DNA from: Carnobacterium alterfunditum DSM 5972 | GTDB taxonomy: Bacteria > Bacillota > Bacilli > Lactobacillales > Carnobacteriaceae | Direction: 5' to 3' | Length of the DNA stretch: 64,000 nucleotides | Assembly: GCF_000744115.1 (NCBI RefSeq) | Contig: NZ_JQLG01000004.1 | Span: 1,896,190-1,960,189, forward strand | In this document: in pieces, positions 45,679-54,940 of the stretch | Layout of the letters: each line of letters opens with the position of its first letter | Position numbering within the stretch: position 1 is the stretch's first letter | The notes under the pieces: model-generated | Database searches by the model: none | What the model was told of the DNA's origin: nothing | Seen by the model: the letters and a program-made list of their open reading frames with translations, nothing else | Made by a program: the position numbers and the translations under genes

Positions 45679-46140
45679 ATTTTTTTTGATGAAGAGTGTA
45701 ATAAAAAAGAAATTGGAATGGAAATACGTAAGCTAACGAATTTTATTCATAGAAATATCGAATCTAGAAAAATTGAAGATAAAGGTTTTCCTATGACTAA
45801 GATGCATGCAATGATCCTTGGATATTTAAATAAATTCAAAGATGAAGAGATATGTCAAAAAGATATTGAGAAAAAATTTTCGATGCGTCGATCTACTACT
45901 TCAAAAATGCTGAAAAATATGGAAGAAAAGGGTTTGATTGAGCGTGTTTCCATTGAACGAGATGCAAGAGTAAAAAAATTGCAATTATCAAAAAAAGGTA
46001 AAAGTTTGGTTGAAGAAGTGAGCAAAGAATTCCAAAGAATTGAAAATTTATTGTCTGAGGGTTTGACTGAAGAAGAAATTGAACAGTTTTTTGCAACGCT
46101 TGATAAAATGCAACAGAACATGTTGAAAGACATAGATTAA
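45679..46140 (+). CDS. MarR family transcriptional regulator (about 153 aa, possible ATT start)
   Basis: A winged-helix repressor that probably controls the two ABC exporter genes after it and itself. The DNA-binding part reads EEICQKDIEKKFSMRRSTTSKMLKNMEEKGLIERV, with the wing RDARVKKLQLSKKGK; flanking helices mediate dimerisation. The first ATG is at 45718 but has only a poor RBS, while GAGGTGAG (45667-45674) lies close to an in-frame ATT at 45679; the 13 codons between (FFDEECNKKEIG...) read like coding sequence. I give the ATT start with doubt; the safe form is 140 aa from 45718. The ABC gene starts 31 bases after the stop. Confidence 0.85.
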   Translation: MFFDEECNKKEIGMEIRKLTNFIHRNIESRKIEDKGFPMTKMHAMILGYLNKFKDEEICQKDIEKKFSMRRSTTSKMLKNMEEKGLIERVSIERDARVKKLQLSKKGKSLVEEVSKEFQRIENLLSEGLTEEEIEQFFATLDKMQQNMLKDID

Positions 46141-46171
46141 GATTTATTTATAGGGATAGAGGAGAACGATC

Positions 46172-47950
46172 ATGTTAAAAACACTTAAATATTTAAAACG
46201 AAAAGAATGGATAATGATTTTATTTAGTATCCTATTTATCGTTACTCAAGTCTATCTGGATTTGGAATTACCAGAGTATATGTCAAAAATCACTCAACTT
46301 ATTCAAATACCAGGATCAGAAATGCAAGATATCTTCAAAAATGGCGGATACATGATGTTATGTGCGGTAGGTAGTTTAGCAGCATCTTTTATAACCGTGT
46401 TTTTCGTTTCAAAAGTAGCTGCCGGTCTTTCGCGTACACTAAGAGCAGAAGTATTTACAAAAGTTGAAGGATTTTCGATGGAAGAAATCAATCGTTTTTC
46501 TACGGCAAGTTTGATTACCCGTTCTTCAAATGATGTCACGCAAATACAAATGGCTATGTCACTTGGTTTGCAAGTATTAATTAAAGCCCCTATTATGGCT
46601 GTTTGGGCAATCACAAAAATTGTAGACAAATCTTGGGAGTGGACACTCTCAACAGCCGGTGCAGTAGCTCTTTTATTAGTGATCATAGGAATTGTTGTGA
46701 TATTTGCTATACCTAAATTCAAGATAATTCAAAGCTTAACTGATGATTTAAATCGTGTTACACGCGAAAACTTAACTGGGTTACGCGTTATCCGTGCATA
46801 TAATGCAGAAGAGTTTGAAGAAGAAAAATTTGCAAGGGCTAATATTAAATTAACTAATACAAATTTATTCATTACTAGAATTATGTCTGTTATGGGGCCA
46901 GGAATGACCCTTATTATGAGTGGATTAAGTTTATCTATTTATTGGATAGGCGCTTACTTAATCAATGACGTCCAACTACTAAATCAAACAAGTGCTTTAG
47001 AACGCATTACTTTGTTCAGTGATATGGTTGTGTTCTCTGCATATGCAGTTCAAGTAGTTATTTCATTTATGATGTTAACATTTGTATTTATCATCTTACC
47101 ACGTGCTTCTGTATCAGCTGGACGTATCATGGAAGTATTGGATACAAAAGCAATGATCAGTGATGGAACATTAACCCAAGCAGCAAGTTCTCAAAAAGGA
47201 ACCGTTGAATTTAAGAATGTCACTTTCCAATACCCCGACGCTGCGGAAGCGATATTAAAAAATATATCCTTTACTGCAAATAGAGGTGAAACAGTTGCTT
47301 TTATCGGGTCTACTGGTAGCGGAAAAAGTACTTTGGTCAATTTGATTCCTCGGTTCTTTGATGTAACAAAGGGCGAAATAGTGATCAATGGTCATAACAT
47401 TAAAGAGTATACGCAAAAAACGCTTCGTTCTTTGATCGGCTTTGTTCCGCAAAAAGCATTCTTATTTAGTGGAACAGTTCGCTCGAATGTTAGTTATGGT
47501 GATACTGGTCACGAGGTGGCAGATGCTGACATGAAAAAGGCAATTGAAATTGCACAAAGCAAAGACTTCGTTGAAGAGATGGAAGGCAGCTATGATGCCT
47601 CAATTTCTCAATCAGGTAGCAATGTATCTGGCGGCCAACGCCAACGTTTAGCCATTTCTCGTGCTATTTCACGCAAACCAGAAATTTTAGTGTTTGATGA
47701 TTCATTTTCAGCATTAGATTTTAAAACAGACCGAATTTTGCGTGCAGCTTTAAATACAGAATTAGCAGATACGACAAAACTAATCGTTGCCCAACGGATC
47801 GGTACGATTCGTGATGCAGATAAAATTATTGTTTTAGAAGAAGGCGAAATTGTTGGAATTGGTACACATCAAGAATTGATGCAAACATGTGAAGTCTATC
47901 AAGACATCGCTTATTCTCAACTTTCTAAGGAGGAATTAGCAGGTGAGTAA
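46172..47950 (+). CDS. Heterodimeric multidrug ABC exporter, subunit with degenerate site (592 aa)
   Basis: A half-transporter with an N-terminal six-helix membrane domain (about residues 1-320) and a C-terminal ATPase domain. Walker A is GSTGSGKST (379-387), the signature is VSGGQRQRL, and Walker B is VFDD with Asp510 where the catalytic Glu is expected, marking the degenerate ATP site. This matches the BmrC/LmrC/EfrC side of heterodimeric drug exporters. RBS AGAGGAGAA precedes the ATG. It overlaps the partner gene by 8 bases and follows a MarR gene, suggesting drug-inducible expression. The transported drugs cannot be predicted. Confidence 0.9.
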   Translation: MLKTLKYLKRKEWIMILFSILFIVTQVYLDLELPEYMSKITQLIQIPGSEMQDIFKNGGYMMLCAVGSLAASFITVFFVSKVAAGLSRTLRAEVFTKVEGFSMEEINRFSTASLITRSSNDVTQIQMAMSLGLQVLIKAPIMAVWAITKIVDKSWEWTLSTAGAVALLLVIIGIVVIFAIPKFKIIQSLTDDLNRVTRENLTGLRVIRAYNAEEFEEEKFARANIKLTNTNLFITRIMSVMGPGMTLIMSGLSLSIYWIGAYLINDVQLLNQTSALERITLFSDMVVFSAYAVQVVISFMMLTFVFIILPRASVSAGRIMEVLDTKAMISDGTLTQAASSQKGTVEFKNVTFQYPDAAEAILKNISFTANRGETVAFIGSTGSGKSTLVNLIPRFFDVTKGEIVINGHNIKEYTQKTLRSLIGFVPQKAFLFSGTVRSNVSYGDTGHEVADADMKKAIEIAQSKDFVEEMEGSYDASISQSGSNVSGGQRQRLAISRAISRKPEILVFDDSFSALDFKTDRILRAALNTELADTTKLIVAQRIGTIRDADKIIVLEEGEIVGIGTHQELMQTCEVYQDIAYSQLSKEELAGE

Positions 47951-49745
47951 ACAAATGAGAGCTTTATCCGATAGACCATTGGCAGGGAAAAAACCAGATA
48001 ATTTCAAAGAATCTATTGGTAAATTAGCCAATTACTGCAAGATATATATTTGGTACATTGTAGTAGCAATTATTTTTGCGGTTTTCGGCACAATATTCAA
48101 CTTAGTTGGTCCTAACCGCCTTAGTGAAATTACTGATATCATCACCTCAGGAATCACTGGAGAAATTGATTTAGAGAAGATAAAAAATATAGGTTTATTT
48201 CTAGCTGTGCTTTATGTTATTGGCTTTGTTTTATCTTATTTCCAAGGATTTATCATGGCAACAGTAACCCAAAAAGTGACTAAACAATTGCGTACAGATA
48301 TTTCGACCAAAATAAATCGTTTGCCACTCCGGTACTTTGATAGCAATAATCATGGAGATATTTTAAGTCGCGTGACAAATGATATTGATACGATTGGTCA
48401 AACGTTAAATCAAAGTTTAGGTCAATTAGTTACGGCAATCAGTTTATTCAGTGGTTCATTGATCATGATGTTTTATACAAATGTACTAATGGCGATTTCC
48501 GCTGTTCTATCAACGGCTATAGGATTTATTTTAATGATCCTCATCATCAAACAATCACAAAAGTTTTTCAGACAACAACAAAAGAGTTTGGGTGAATTAA
48601 ACGGCCATGTTGAAGAAATTTACACTGGGCATAATATCGTAAAAGCATTTAATGGTGAAGAATCAGCTATTAATGAATTTAATGAAATCAATAATACATT
48701 ATTTGACAGTGCTTGGAAATCTCAATATGTTTCAGGGTTAATGATGCCCTTAATGGGCTTTATTGGGAATTTCGGATATGTAGTTGTCTGTGTAGTCGGG
48801 GCCTATCTGGCATTTAATGACTATATTACCTTTGGTGTAATTGTAGCATTCATGTTGTATATCCGTTTCTTTACACAACCGCTATCACAAATTGCACAAG
48901 CTTTTACAAGCTTACAGTCGGCTGCAGCGGCTAGTGAACGTGTTTTCGATTTATTAGAAGAAGAAGAATTAGAAGCAGAATCTGAAAAAGCAACTTCATT
49001 AGGTAAAGTTAAAGGAGATGTAACATTTAAACATGTTACATTTGGTTATGATCCGGGGAAAAAAATCATCAAAGACTTCTCATTGGAGGCTAAGGCGGGT
49101 CAAAAAATTGCTATTGTTGGTCCTACAGGTGCAGGGAAAACAACCTTAGTAAATTTATTAATGCGTTTCTATGAAGTAAACAGTGGAGAAATATATATTG
49201 ATGGAATGAAAATTTCGAGTGTAACACGTGGTGCTTTGCATGAACAATTCTGTATGGTATTGCAAGAGACTTGGTTATTTGAAGGAACAGTTAGAGAAAA
49301 TATTGTCTACAGTAAGCAAGGTGTAAGTGATGAAACAGTGATCAATGCTTGTAAAGCTGTCGGAGTGCATCACTTTATTCAAACCTTACCGCACGGTTAT
49401 GATACTGTTCTTGATGATACAACAAGTTTGTCTGCTGGACAAAAACAATTAATGACGATTGCTCGTGCACTAGTAGCAGATGCACCATTGTTGATTTTAG
49501 ATGAGGCAACAAGTTCAGTTGATACACGTACTGAACTTGTTATTCAAAATGCTATGGATCATTTAATGAGTGGAAGAACGTCTTTCGTTATTGCACATCG
49601 TTTATCGACAATTAAAAATGCAGATTTGATTATTGTTATGAAAGACGGAGATGTAGTAGAAAGTGGAAACCATGATGTTCTACTGGAAAAAAATGGTTTT
49701 TATGCTGATCTTTATAACAGTCAATTCGATCAAGAAGAAGAGTGA
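47943..49745 (+). CDS. Heterodimeric multidrug ABC exporter, catalytic subunit (600 aa, GTG start)
   Basis: Partner of the preceding half-transporter, BmrD/LmrD/EfrD-like. A cytoplasmic N-terminal extension of about 35 residues precedes six membrane helices; the ATPase domain has Walker A VGPTGAGKTT, the altered signature LSAGQKQL, and Walker B LILDE with the catalytic Glu521 present. The deviant signature would pair with the other subunit's degenerate Walker B site, giving one active and one inactive nucleotide site, as in known heterodimers. RBS AAGGAGGAA precedes the GTG. A terminator follows. Confidence 0.9.
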   Translation: MSKQMRALSDRPLAGKKPDNFKESIGKLANYCKIYIWYIVVAIIFAVFGTIFNLVGPNRLSEITDIITSGITGEIDLEKIKNIGLFLAVLYVIGFVLSYFQGFIMATVTQKVTKQLRTDISTKINRLPLRYFDSNNHGDILSRVTNDIDTIGQTLNQSLGQLVTAISLFSGSLIMMFYTNVLMAISAVLSTAIGFILMILIIKQSQKFFRQQQKSLGELNGHVEEIYTGHNIVKAFNGEESAINEFNEINNTLFDSAWKSQYVSGLMMPLMGFIGNFGYVVVCVVGAYLAFNDYITFGVIVAFMLYIRFFTQPLSQIAQAFTSLQSAAAASERVFDLLEEEELEAESEKATSLGKVKGDVTFKHVTFGYDPGKKIIKDFSLEAKAGQKIAIVGPTGAGKTTLVNLLMRFYEVNSGEIYIDGMKISSVTRGALHEQFCMVLQETWLFEGTVRENIVYSKQGVSDETVINACKAVGVHHFIQTLPHGYDTVLDDTTSLSAGQKQLMTIARALVADAPLLILDEATSSVDTRTELVIQNAMDHLMSGRTSFVIAHRLSTIKNADLIIVMKDGDVVESGNHDVLLEKNGFYADLYNSQFDQEEE

Positions 49746-49786
49746 AATAAAAGGTAGACTCAAAAGAACGGTCAGATAGTTTGGGG

Positions 49787-49820
49787 GTGTGGATGAAGAA
49801 ATTCATCTGCACTTTTTTAT
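49787..49820 (+). terminator. Terminator of the MarR-ABC operon
   Basis: GTGTGGATGAA pairs with TTCATCTGCAC (two G-T pairs) around GAAA, followed by TTTTTTA. Confidence 0.85.
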
Positions 49821-50008
49821 TTTAAATATAAAAGTGGAATTTTTATCCAAAATAAAGCTGCTGTACTATTCTAAAGAAGTTAGGGGTGTAATACACTAAT
49901 ATTGAAAGAGAGCTAAGGACGATAATAGAACCTCTGAGGCTTTTTACCTATAACTATCCTTAAACAGAGTTAAGCTATCTGAGATTAGCATTTTAAGGTA
50001 TATAATGA
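49821..50008. other. Gap without a recognised gene
   Basis: About 190 bases between two terminators. I see no open frame with an RBS and no known RNA motif. A small CCTC-T-GAGG hairpin followed by TTTTT occurs near 49935. Confidence 0.4.
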
Positions 50009-50047
50009 CAAAAAAACAGCCCAAGAAATTTCTTTCTTGAGCCGTTT
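50009..50047 (-). terminator. Terminator of the GlsB-like gene
   Basis: On the minus strand GGCTCAAGAAA pairs with TTTCTTGGGC around GAAA and is followed by a T run. Confidence 0.88.
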
Positions 50048-50062
50048 TAGTATTAATTCTAA

Positions 50063-50311
50063 TTAACCTTTACGTCTTCCAATAATAAGTGAGAAGATAA
50101 AAATTAAAACGATAGCTCCGATTAATGCTGGAATAATCGCAAAACCACCAATAACAGGTCCGAAGTCGCTTAATAACGAACTACCGATCCATGATCCAAT
50201 AAAACCGACAATAATATTTCCGATGATACCGCCTGGTACATCTTTACCAACTATCATACCTGCGACAGCTCCTAAAATTCCACCTACAATTAATGACCAA
50301 ATAAATCCCAT
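50063..50311 (-). CDS. GlsB/YeaQ/YmgE family stress membrane protein (82 aa)
   Basis: A small, glycine-rich, three-helix membrane protein of the transglycosylase-associated (GlsB/YeaQ) family, often induced by general stress with Asp23/Gls24 proteins. The start MGFIWSLIVGGILGAVAGMIVG and the repeated GGIIGNIIVGFIGSWIG are typical. RBS GAAGGAGGAAAAG before the ATG at 50311 decides the start; the open frame continues upstream for 80 codons without an RBS. Gls24/Asp23 genes are not in this window. Confidence 0.88.
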   Translation of the reverse strand: MGFIWSLIVGGILGAVAGMIVGKDVPGGIIGNIIVGFIGSWIGSSLLSDFGPVIGGFAIIPALIGAIVLIFIFSLIIGRRKG

Positions 50312-50570
50312 GTTCTTTTCCTCCTTCAAAAAAATATTTTTCTTTATTACACTTATTAGTATAGTCACAAATCGTTCACATATCAAACGATATGCTCTTT
50401 TTACTAAAGACATAAAAAGTGGGTCAAATATTTTTAGTGTTGCTAGATTAGCCAGATCACTAACCCTTGAAATTTGTGAAGGAATAGGTGTTACTTGAGG
50501 CTTGAAAACCGTATGACGTTCTTTTTTTTTGGGTGGTTCTAAGTCTCTCAATAAGTAAACTCGTTAGCAA
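50312..50570. other. Intergenic region upstream of the GlsB-like gene
   Basis: Presumably holds the promoter of the GlsB-like gene on the minus strand. The frame is open on both strands by chance, but no start with an RBS or recognisable protein was found. Confidence 0.4.
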
Positions 50571-50625
50571 AAAAATATCTGAATAATAAAATGAAAGGTA
50601 CCATTTTATCGTCCAGATATTTTTT
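50571..50625 (-). terminator. Terminator of the xpaC-telA operon
   Basis: On the minus strand, AAAATATCTG pairs with CAGATATTTT, enclosing a second stem ATAAAATG/CATTTTAT, and a T run follows. Confidence 0.8.
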
Positions 50626-50630
50626 CAGTT

Positions 50631-51851
50631 TCACTGTTTGTCTGTTGTAAGTTCTAATAATTTATCGCGTAAAGAAGTTTCCATGATCGATAATTCTTTT
50701 TCGGCTTCCTTCCGTTTGATTCGTCCATCTTGTTGGATCTGTAAGGTTTCTTGCAGCGTTTCAATTAAATCATTTTGTGTTTGTTGTAAGGTTTCAATGT
50801 CAATGATGCCACGTTCATTTTCTTTTGCCGTTTCAATAGAAGAAATTTTCAACATTTCAGAGTTTTTCTTCATTAAATCATTCGTTGTTTCAGATACTTG
50901 TCTTTGAGCAGTAACCGCATCTTTTTGACGAAGCAGAGTAAGAGCAATCGCAATTTGATTTTTCCATAAAGGAATAGCCATATTTATAGAAGACTGAATT
51001 TTTTCTGCTAAGGCTTGATTAGTATTTTGAATCAAACGAATCTGTGGGGCTTGCTGAATGGTCATTTGACGTGCAAGTTTTAAATCATGCGTCCGTTTTT
51101 CTAAACGATCTAAAAATTGATTTAAATCATTTACGATTTGTACATCCATTTGGTTTGTACTGGTTTCGGCTTTTTTAACAGCTTTTGGAATAAGGCTATT
51201 AAGCAACTCGTCAATTTTTAGTTCACCAGCAGCAATATAAATATTTAATGCATCAAAATAATCTTTATTCTTATTGTAGAGCTGTTCTAACATTAGATTA
51301 TCGTTTAATAAACCAGCTTTTTCTTTATCTAATTTTACAGATATTTTATCTATTTGAGCACCGATTTTTTGATATTTTGCCGTCATTTCATAAATTGATT
51401 TTTTTACACGACCAAATAATTTTTTGAAAACATTGCTGTCTTCAGCCCGTAAATCTTCTGGATTAGCCTCTTGTAATCGGTACATTAGATCATTTAAGGT
51501 ATCGCCAATTTCTCCGGTATCTTGGTTTTGAACATGATTCAACATGGAATGAGAAAATTCACCAAGTTTTTGTTGAGCAGCTGAACCATACATCATGACT
51601 GACTGGGCATTTGTTACATCTATTTGTTCAGCTAAAGATTTAGCTTGCTCTTGACGTTCTTTTGATAAACTATCAATTAAGCGGGGCACCTGTTCTGTTT
51701 GAATCATTTCTTTTTCTATTTGTTCTTGTTTTTGTAACACAGGAGTATTCGCCAATACATCCCCAAATGGATTAGCTAATAAATTTTCTAATTCAGAGTC
51801 GACTTCTTTAATTTCAGAAGGTTGATTTAGTGTTTCGTTTTCCTTGTCCAT
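50631..51851 (-). CDS. telA: TelA family toxic-anion resistance protein (406 aa)
   Basis: A cytosolic, mostly helical TelA/KlaA-type protein. Family blocks are [62 protein letters not shown] and [20 protein letters not shown]. Members are tied to tellurite and other stress resistance and to envelope-stress tolerance (YceH in Bacillus), though the mechanism is unclear. RBS AAGGAGATGG precedes the ATG. It follows the xpaC-like gene by 19 bases on the same strand, the usual pairing. Confidence 0.92.
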   Translation of the reverse strand: MDKENETLNQPSEIKEVDSELENLLANPFGDVLANTPVLQKQEQIEKEMIQTEQVPRLIDSLSKERQEQAKSLAEQIDVTNAQSVMMYGSAAQQKLGEFSHSMLNHVQNQDTGEIGDTLNDLMYRLQEANPEDLRAEDSNVFKKLFGRVKKSIYEMTAKYQKIGAQIDKISVKLDKEKAGLLNDNLMLEQLYNKNKDYFDALNIYIAAGELKIDELLNSLIPKAVKKAETSTNQMDVQIVNDLNQFLDRLEKRTHDLKLARQMTIQQAPQIRLIQNTNQALAEKIQSSINMAIPLWKNQIAIALTLLRQKDAVTAQRQVSETTNDLMKKNSEMLKISSIETAKENERGIIDIETLQQTQNDLIETLQETLQIQQDGRIKRKEAEKELSIMETSLRDKLLELTTDKQ

Positions 51852-51870
51852 CTTACCATCTCCTTAAAGA

Positions 51871-52575
51871 TTATAATTCTTCTGATTCAATTGATTGTGT
51901 ATTTCCATTATCGCGTTCAATAGCTTTCTTTGCAAGTTCTACCTCAATGGCCATATCTTCAAAATCATCAGATTTAAAAAGAACATAATCTTCAACAATC
52001 AACTGACACATTTCATCGATTGTAGAGGCACTTTCGTCAAGTATATCAAAGGTAGATTTATTTTTAACTTCATGCCTGCTGATCTCCAAGTACTTCTCTG
52101 TTAGATCGGTTAAAGAGGGAAGGTGTACATATAAAAATTTATTTACTTCATGCAAACGATTAGGTTCTTCTGTGATACCTTTAAATAGAGACTTGGACAA
52201 TTGAATGGTATTATTTCGTTTTTCAATTGCTTCAAGTTTAGAAATACTGTTTAAATTCTTTTCTAAACGTAATAATTTTAATTTAGCAGTATGCATAGTT
52301 TCTCTGAAAAATTGTATTTCTTCTTTTGTCATCCCTTTAGATTTATAAAAGGCTTCTTTTTCAGCAGATATTCGATTTAATTTTTTAGAAGAATCAGAAT
52401 CTTCATTTAGCGATTGTTTATAAATAAAGAACGCTCCTGTTCCAAGGCTGATGACTAGTGACCAGAAAAACTCAAAATTAAAGATAAAGTAAACGACAAC
52501 GAAAATTAAAATAGTGGTCATACCTATTAAAGTGTAATAAAGGATATCTCCTATATTTTTCATGTTTTTTTTCAT
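51871..52575 (-). CDS. xpaC: XpaC-like 5-bromo-4-chloroindolyl phosphate hydrolysis protein (234 aa)
   Basis: A membrane-anchored protein of the XpaC family, regularly next to telA; enzymatic activity is not established. Two hydrophobic segments at about residues 10-42 (YYTLIGMTTILIFVVVYFIF, then FFWSLVISLGTGAFFIY) are followed by a long helical cytosolic domain beginning KGMTKEEIQFFRETM. The ATG at 52575 was chosen for GGAG 8 bases upstream; a GTG three codons earlier overlaps that RBS. It is first in the two-gene operon with telA. Confidence 0.83.
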   Translation of the reverse strand: MKKNMKNIGDILYYTLIGMTTILIFVVVYFIFNFEFFWSLVISLGTGAFFIYKQSLNEDSDSSKKLNRISAEKEAFYKSKGMTKEEIQFFRETMHTAKLKLLRLEKNLNSISKLEAIEKRNNTIQLSKSLFKGITEEPNRLHEVNKFLYVHLPSLTDLTEKYLEISRHEVKNKSTFDILDESASTIDEMCQLIVEDYVLFKSDDFEDMAIEVELAKKAIERDNGNTQSIESEEL

Positions 52576-52848
52576 ACAATTCACTCCATTAATTTATTTT
52601 TTTTAATAATTGTTAAATTTATTTCCTTAACCTTATTTTAGCATAAATAACTGCAAAACTCCTATCAGACCTAAGAATGATTTCTTGCTAAAACTATTGA
52701 GGTGGAACTAGCAATAGATACGGATAAATTCTTTATAGTAAATTATAATGTGGATGGATAAAAATTGCAGAACATAGCCCTAATTGAAAAAAGAGAAGAT
52801 GAAAGGTATGATAAGACAAAAGTATAAATCATACAAGGAGGAATTTTA

Positions 52849-53400
52849 ATGGATTTTGAAGAAAAAACACTTTCTAGTAAGAATATTTATAAAGGGAATT
52901 TAATTGATTTTGTAGTAGATGACGTTCAATTACCTAATGGAGAAACTTCCACCAGAGAGCTGGTCAAACATCCCGGTGCAGTAGCCATTATGGCCATCAC
53001 AGCCGATGAGAAAATGATTTTTGTTAAACAATACCGAAAAGCAGTTGAACAAGTACTATTAGAAATACCTGCTGGGAAAATTGATTTGACAGATAAGAGT
53101 CCTTTAGAAACTGGGAAAAGAGAGCTTGAAGAAGAAACGGGATTTCATGCGGAATCATTTGAATTAGAAACTTCTTTTTATACTTCCCCGGGCTTTGCCA
53201 ATGAATTGATTTATATTTATGTGGCTCGTGGACTAACGAGAGTAGAAACTCCTCTTGCTCAAGATGAAGATGAGTTTATCGAACTGGTCTGTTTAACTTT
53301 TGATGAAGCATGGGAAGCCTATGAAAAACACTTGATTTATGATGCGAAAACAGTATATGCTCTTATTGCTTGGAAATTAAAGTTAGCCACAAAGAATTAG
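52849..53400 (+). CDS. nudF: ADP-ribose pyrophosphatase, NUDIX family (183 aa)
   Basis: Hydrolyses ADP-ribose to AMP and ribose 5-phosphate, a housekeeping cleanup activity. The NUDIX box is PAGKID...PLETGKRELEEETGF with the metal-binding REXXEE; the preceding VAIMAITADEKMIFVKQYRK and the following SFYTSPGFANELIYIYVA fit the ADPRase subgroup. RBS CAAGGAGGAA precedes the ATG. It leads a likely three-gene unit with the 83-aa membrane protein and mtn. Confidence 0.93.
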   Translation: MDFEEKTLSSKNIYKGNLIDFVVDDVQLPNGETSTRELVKHPGAVAIMAITADEKMIFVKQYRKAVEQVLLEIPAGKIDLTDKSPLETGKRELEEETGFHAESFELETSFYTSPGFANELIYIYVARGLTRVETPLAQDEDEFIELVCLTFDEAWEAYEKHLIYDAKTVYALIAWKLKLATKN

Positions 53401-53419
53401 AAGGGATGATTTTCGCTAG

Positions 53420-53671
53420 ATGAATTTAAAAACTAGAGCAGAGATTAGAAAAGATAACCAATTAGAAGAGAAAAAACAAAAGGAAAGAGATAAAGAACGA
53501 GAACAAGTAGAGCGCGAATACCAAAAAAAATTAGAAAAAGAAGGTATTGTTACGAAAAGCCGTAAAAGTGAAAATGATAAAATTCGTAACAGAGGGCGTA
53601 AGTTGGATAAAATCATTCTAGTTGTAACGGTGTTACTGATTATTGTTTTAGCAATTGTATTTATTTTTTAG
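53420..53671 (+). CDS. Small single-pass membrane protein with coiled-coil N terminus (83 aa)
   Basis: No named family recognised. Residues 1-60 are extremely charged (Lys, Glu, Arg, Gln) and predicted as a coiled helix; residues 64-83 (IILVVTVLLIIVLAIVFIF) form one C-terminal membrane segment, giving a tail-anchored topology with the charged part likely in the cytosol. It sits between nudF and mtn with short spacers (19 and 19 bases), an arrangement I believe is common in Lactobacillales. RBS AAGGGATGA is a little far from the ATG. Confidence 0.75.
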   Translation: MNLKTRAEIRKDNQLEEKKQKERDKEREQVEREYQKKLEKEGIVTKSRKSENDKIRNRGRKLDKIILVVTVLLIIVLAIVFIF

Positions 53672-53690
53672 ATTAGAGAGGAATTGAATG

Positions 53691-54383
53691 ATGAAAATTG
53701 GAATTATTGGTGCTATGCAAGAGGAAATAACGGTACTAAAGAATAGTATGAGAGATAAAAATGAGTCGGTGGAGGCAAATGCCTCGTTTACGTCGGGTAA
53801 AATTGAGCAGATCGAAGTAATTTTAGTCCAGTCCGGTATAGGCAAAGTGAACTCAGCAATTTCAGCAACCTTATTAATAGCTAAACATGAAGTAGATGCT
53901 ATTATCAATACTGGATCTGCTGGAGGAATTGGCGAAGGGCTAGCTGTAGGAGATGTCGTTATTTCAACTGAACTAGCCTACCATGACGTTGATGCAACCG
54001 TTTTTGATTATGTCATTGGGCAAGTTCCACAGATGCCAGCTCGCTATCAAGCAGACAGTGTTCTCTTAGAGCAAACCAAGGAAGCAGCGAGAAAAGTAGG
54101 ATTGAAAACAGTTGAGGGATTGATTGTTACGAGTGATTCTTTTGTTGCTGATAAAAAAATTGTGCAACGAATCAAACACAATTTTCCAGATGCGTTAGCC
54201 TCTGAGATGGAAGGGGCAGCGATTGCTCAAGTTTGTTACCAGTTCAATAAGCCCTTTGTTATCGTAAGAGCTATGTCTGATGTAGCAGACGAAGAAGCAG
54301 GAGTGAGTTTTGACGAATTCATCATTGAAGCAGGTAAGAAATCTGGCGAAATGGTAAAGGAGTTAGTTAAAAATTTAGTTTGA
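53691..54383 (+). CDS. mtnN: 5'-Methylthioadenosine/S-adenosylhomocysteine nucleosidase (230 aa)
   Basis: Removes adenine from S-adenosylhomocysteine and methylthioadenosine, giving S-ribosylhomocysteine, the LuxS substrate. The start MKIGIIGAMQEEI, the INTGSAGGIGEGL block, the SDSFVAD motif and the catalytic acid region ASEMEGAAIAQV...VRAMSDVADEE are all intact. Two ATG codons are in tandem (53688, 53691); the second gives the usual N terminus and better spacing from AGAGG. luxS lies 3 kb downstream, so both AI-2 pathway enzymes are in this window. Confidence 0.96.
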   Translation: MKIGIIGAMQEEITVLKNSMRDKNESVEANASFTSGKIEQIEVILVQSGIGKVNSAISATLLIAKHEVDAIINTGSAGGIGEGLAVGDVVISTELAYHDVDATVFDYVIGQVPQMPARYQADSVLLEQTKEAARKVGLKTVEGLIVTSDSFVADKKIVQRIKHNFPDALASEMEGAAIAQVCYQFNKPFVIVRAMSDVADEEAGVSFDEFIIEAGKKSGEMVKELVKNLV

Positions 54384-54389
54384 TCCATT

Positions 54390-54441
54390 AAATCAAAAGG
54401 AAGAAACACAGTGTTTTAGCTATGTTTCTTCCTTTTGATTT
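54390..54441. terminator. Bidirectional terminator between mtn and a GNAT gene
   Basis: A perfect 19-bp stem AAATCAAAAGGAAGAAACA with its complement around a 14-base loop, T-rich at both edges. Confidence 0.85.
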
Positions 54442-54445
54442 ACGG

Positions 54446-54940
54446 TCAAAAAATTTGGGAATGATTTTCTAATTGTTTATAAGCTATTTCAGTATAAACC
54501 TCATAGCCTAATTGAGGGTAAAGATTTTTTGCGATTTCATTTTGAGACCAGTAGTGAAGTTCCATCTGTGTAATGTCCTGTTCTTTTGCAAAATTATCAG
54601 CAAACTTCAAAATCACTTTGCTCAAACCTCTGCCTTGATATGCAGGCATGATCAAGACATGGTGTAAGTACAGTCGAGTGTATCCATAACGATATACCGT
54701 TTCAGGTACAGCTTCTTCTTCCAACCATAGATAAGCTGCAATTTGCTCAGGGTCTTTTTGATCATCGACCCAAAGAAAGATTTGTTGTTTTGGATTTTTA
54801 AATGTTTCTTGAAAATGATGCATGATCTCTTTCTCGTTATAAGGTTTGAAAAACTCAGGATACAGTTTTTTGTGGTGGTCTTGCATGATATTTCCTAATT
54901 TAGCCATTAATTGTGCATCTCTTGTTTCAATTACTTTCAT
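54446..54940 (-). CDS. GNAT family N-acetyltransferase (164 aa)
   Basis: A GCN5-related acetyltransferase using acetyl-CoA; substrate unknown. The core motif A is HHVLIMPAYQGRGLSKVILKFA, with the Q/RxxGxG/A loop as QGRGLS, and motif B is YWSQNEIAKNLYPQLGY. Length and fold order are typical. RBS GTGAGG precedes the ATG. It is a lone gene on the minus strand, convergent with mtn. Confidence 0.88.
   Translation of the reverse strand: MKVIETRDAQLMAKLGNIMQDHHKKLYPEFFKPYNEKEIMHHFQETFKNPKQQIFLWVDDQKDPEQIAAYLWLEEEAVPETVYRYGYTRLYLHHVLIMPAYQGRGLSKVILKFADNFAKEQDITQMELHYWSQNEIAKNLYPQLGYEVYTEIAYKQLENHSQIF

Noticed and set aside
50312-50551. N-terminal extension of the GlsB-like protein by 80 residues
   Set aside because: No RBS or family match; the normal 82-aa protein has an excellent RBS at its own ATG.
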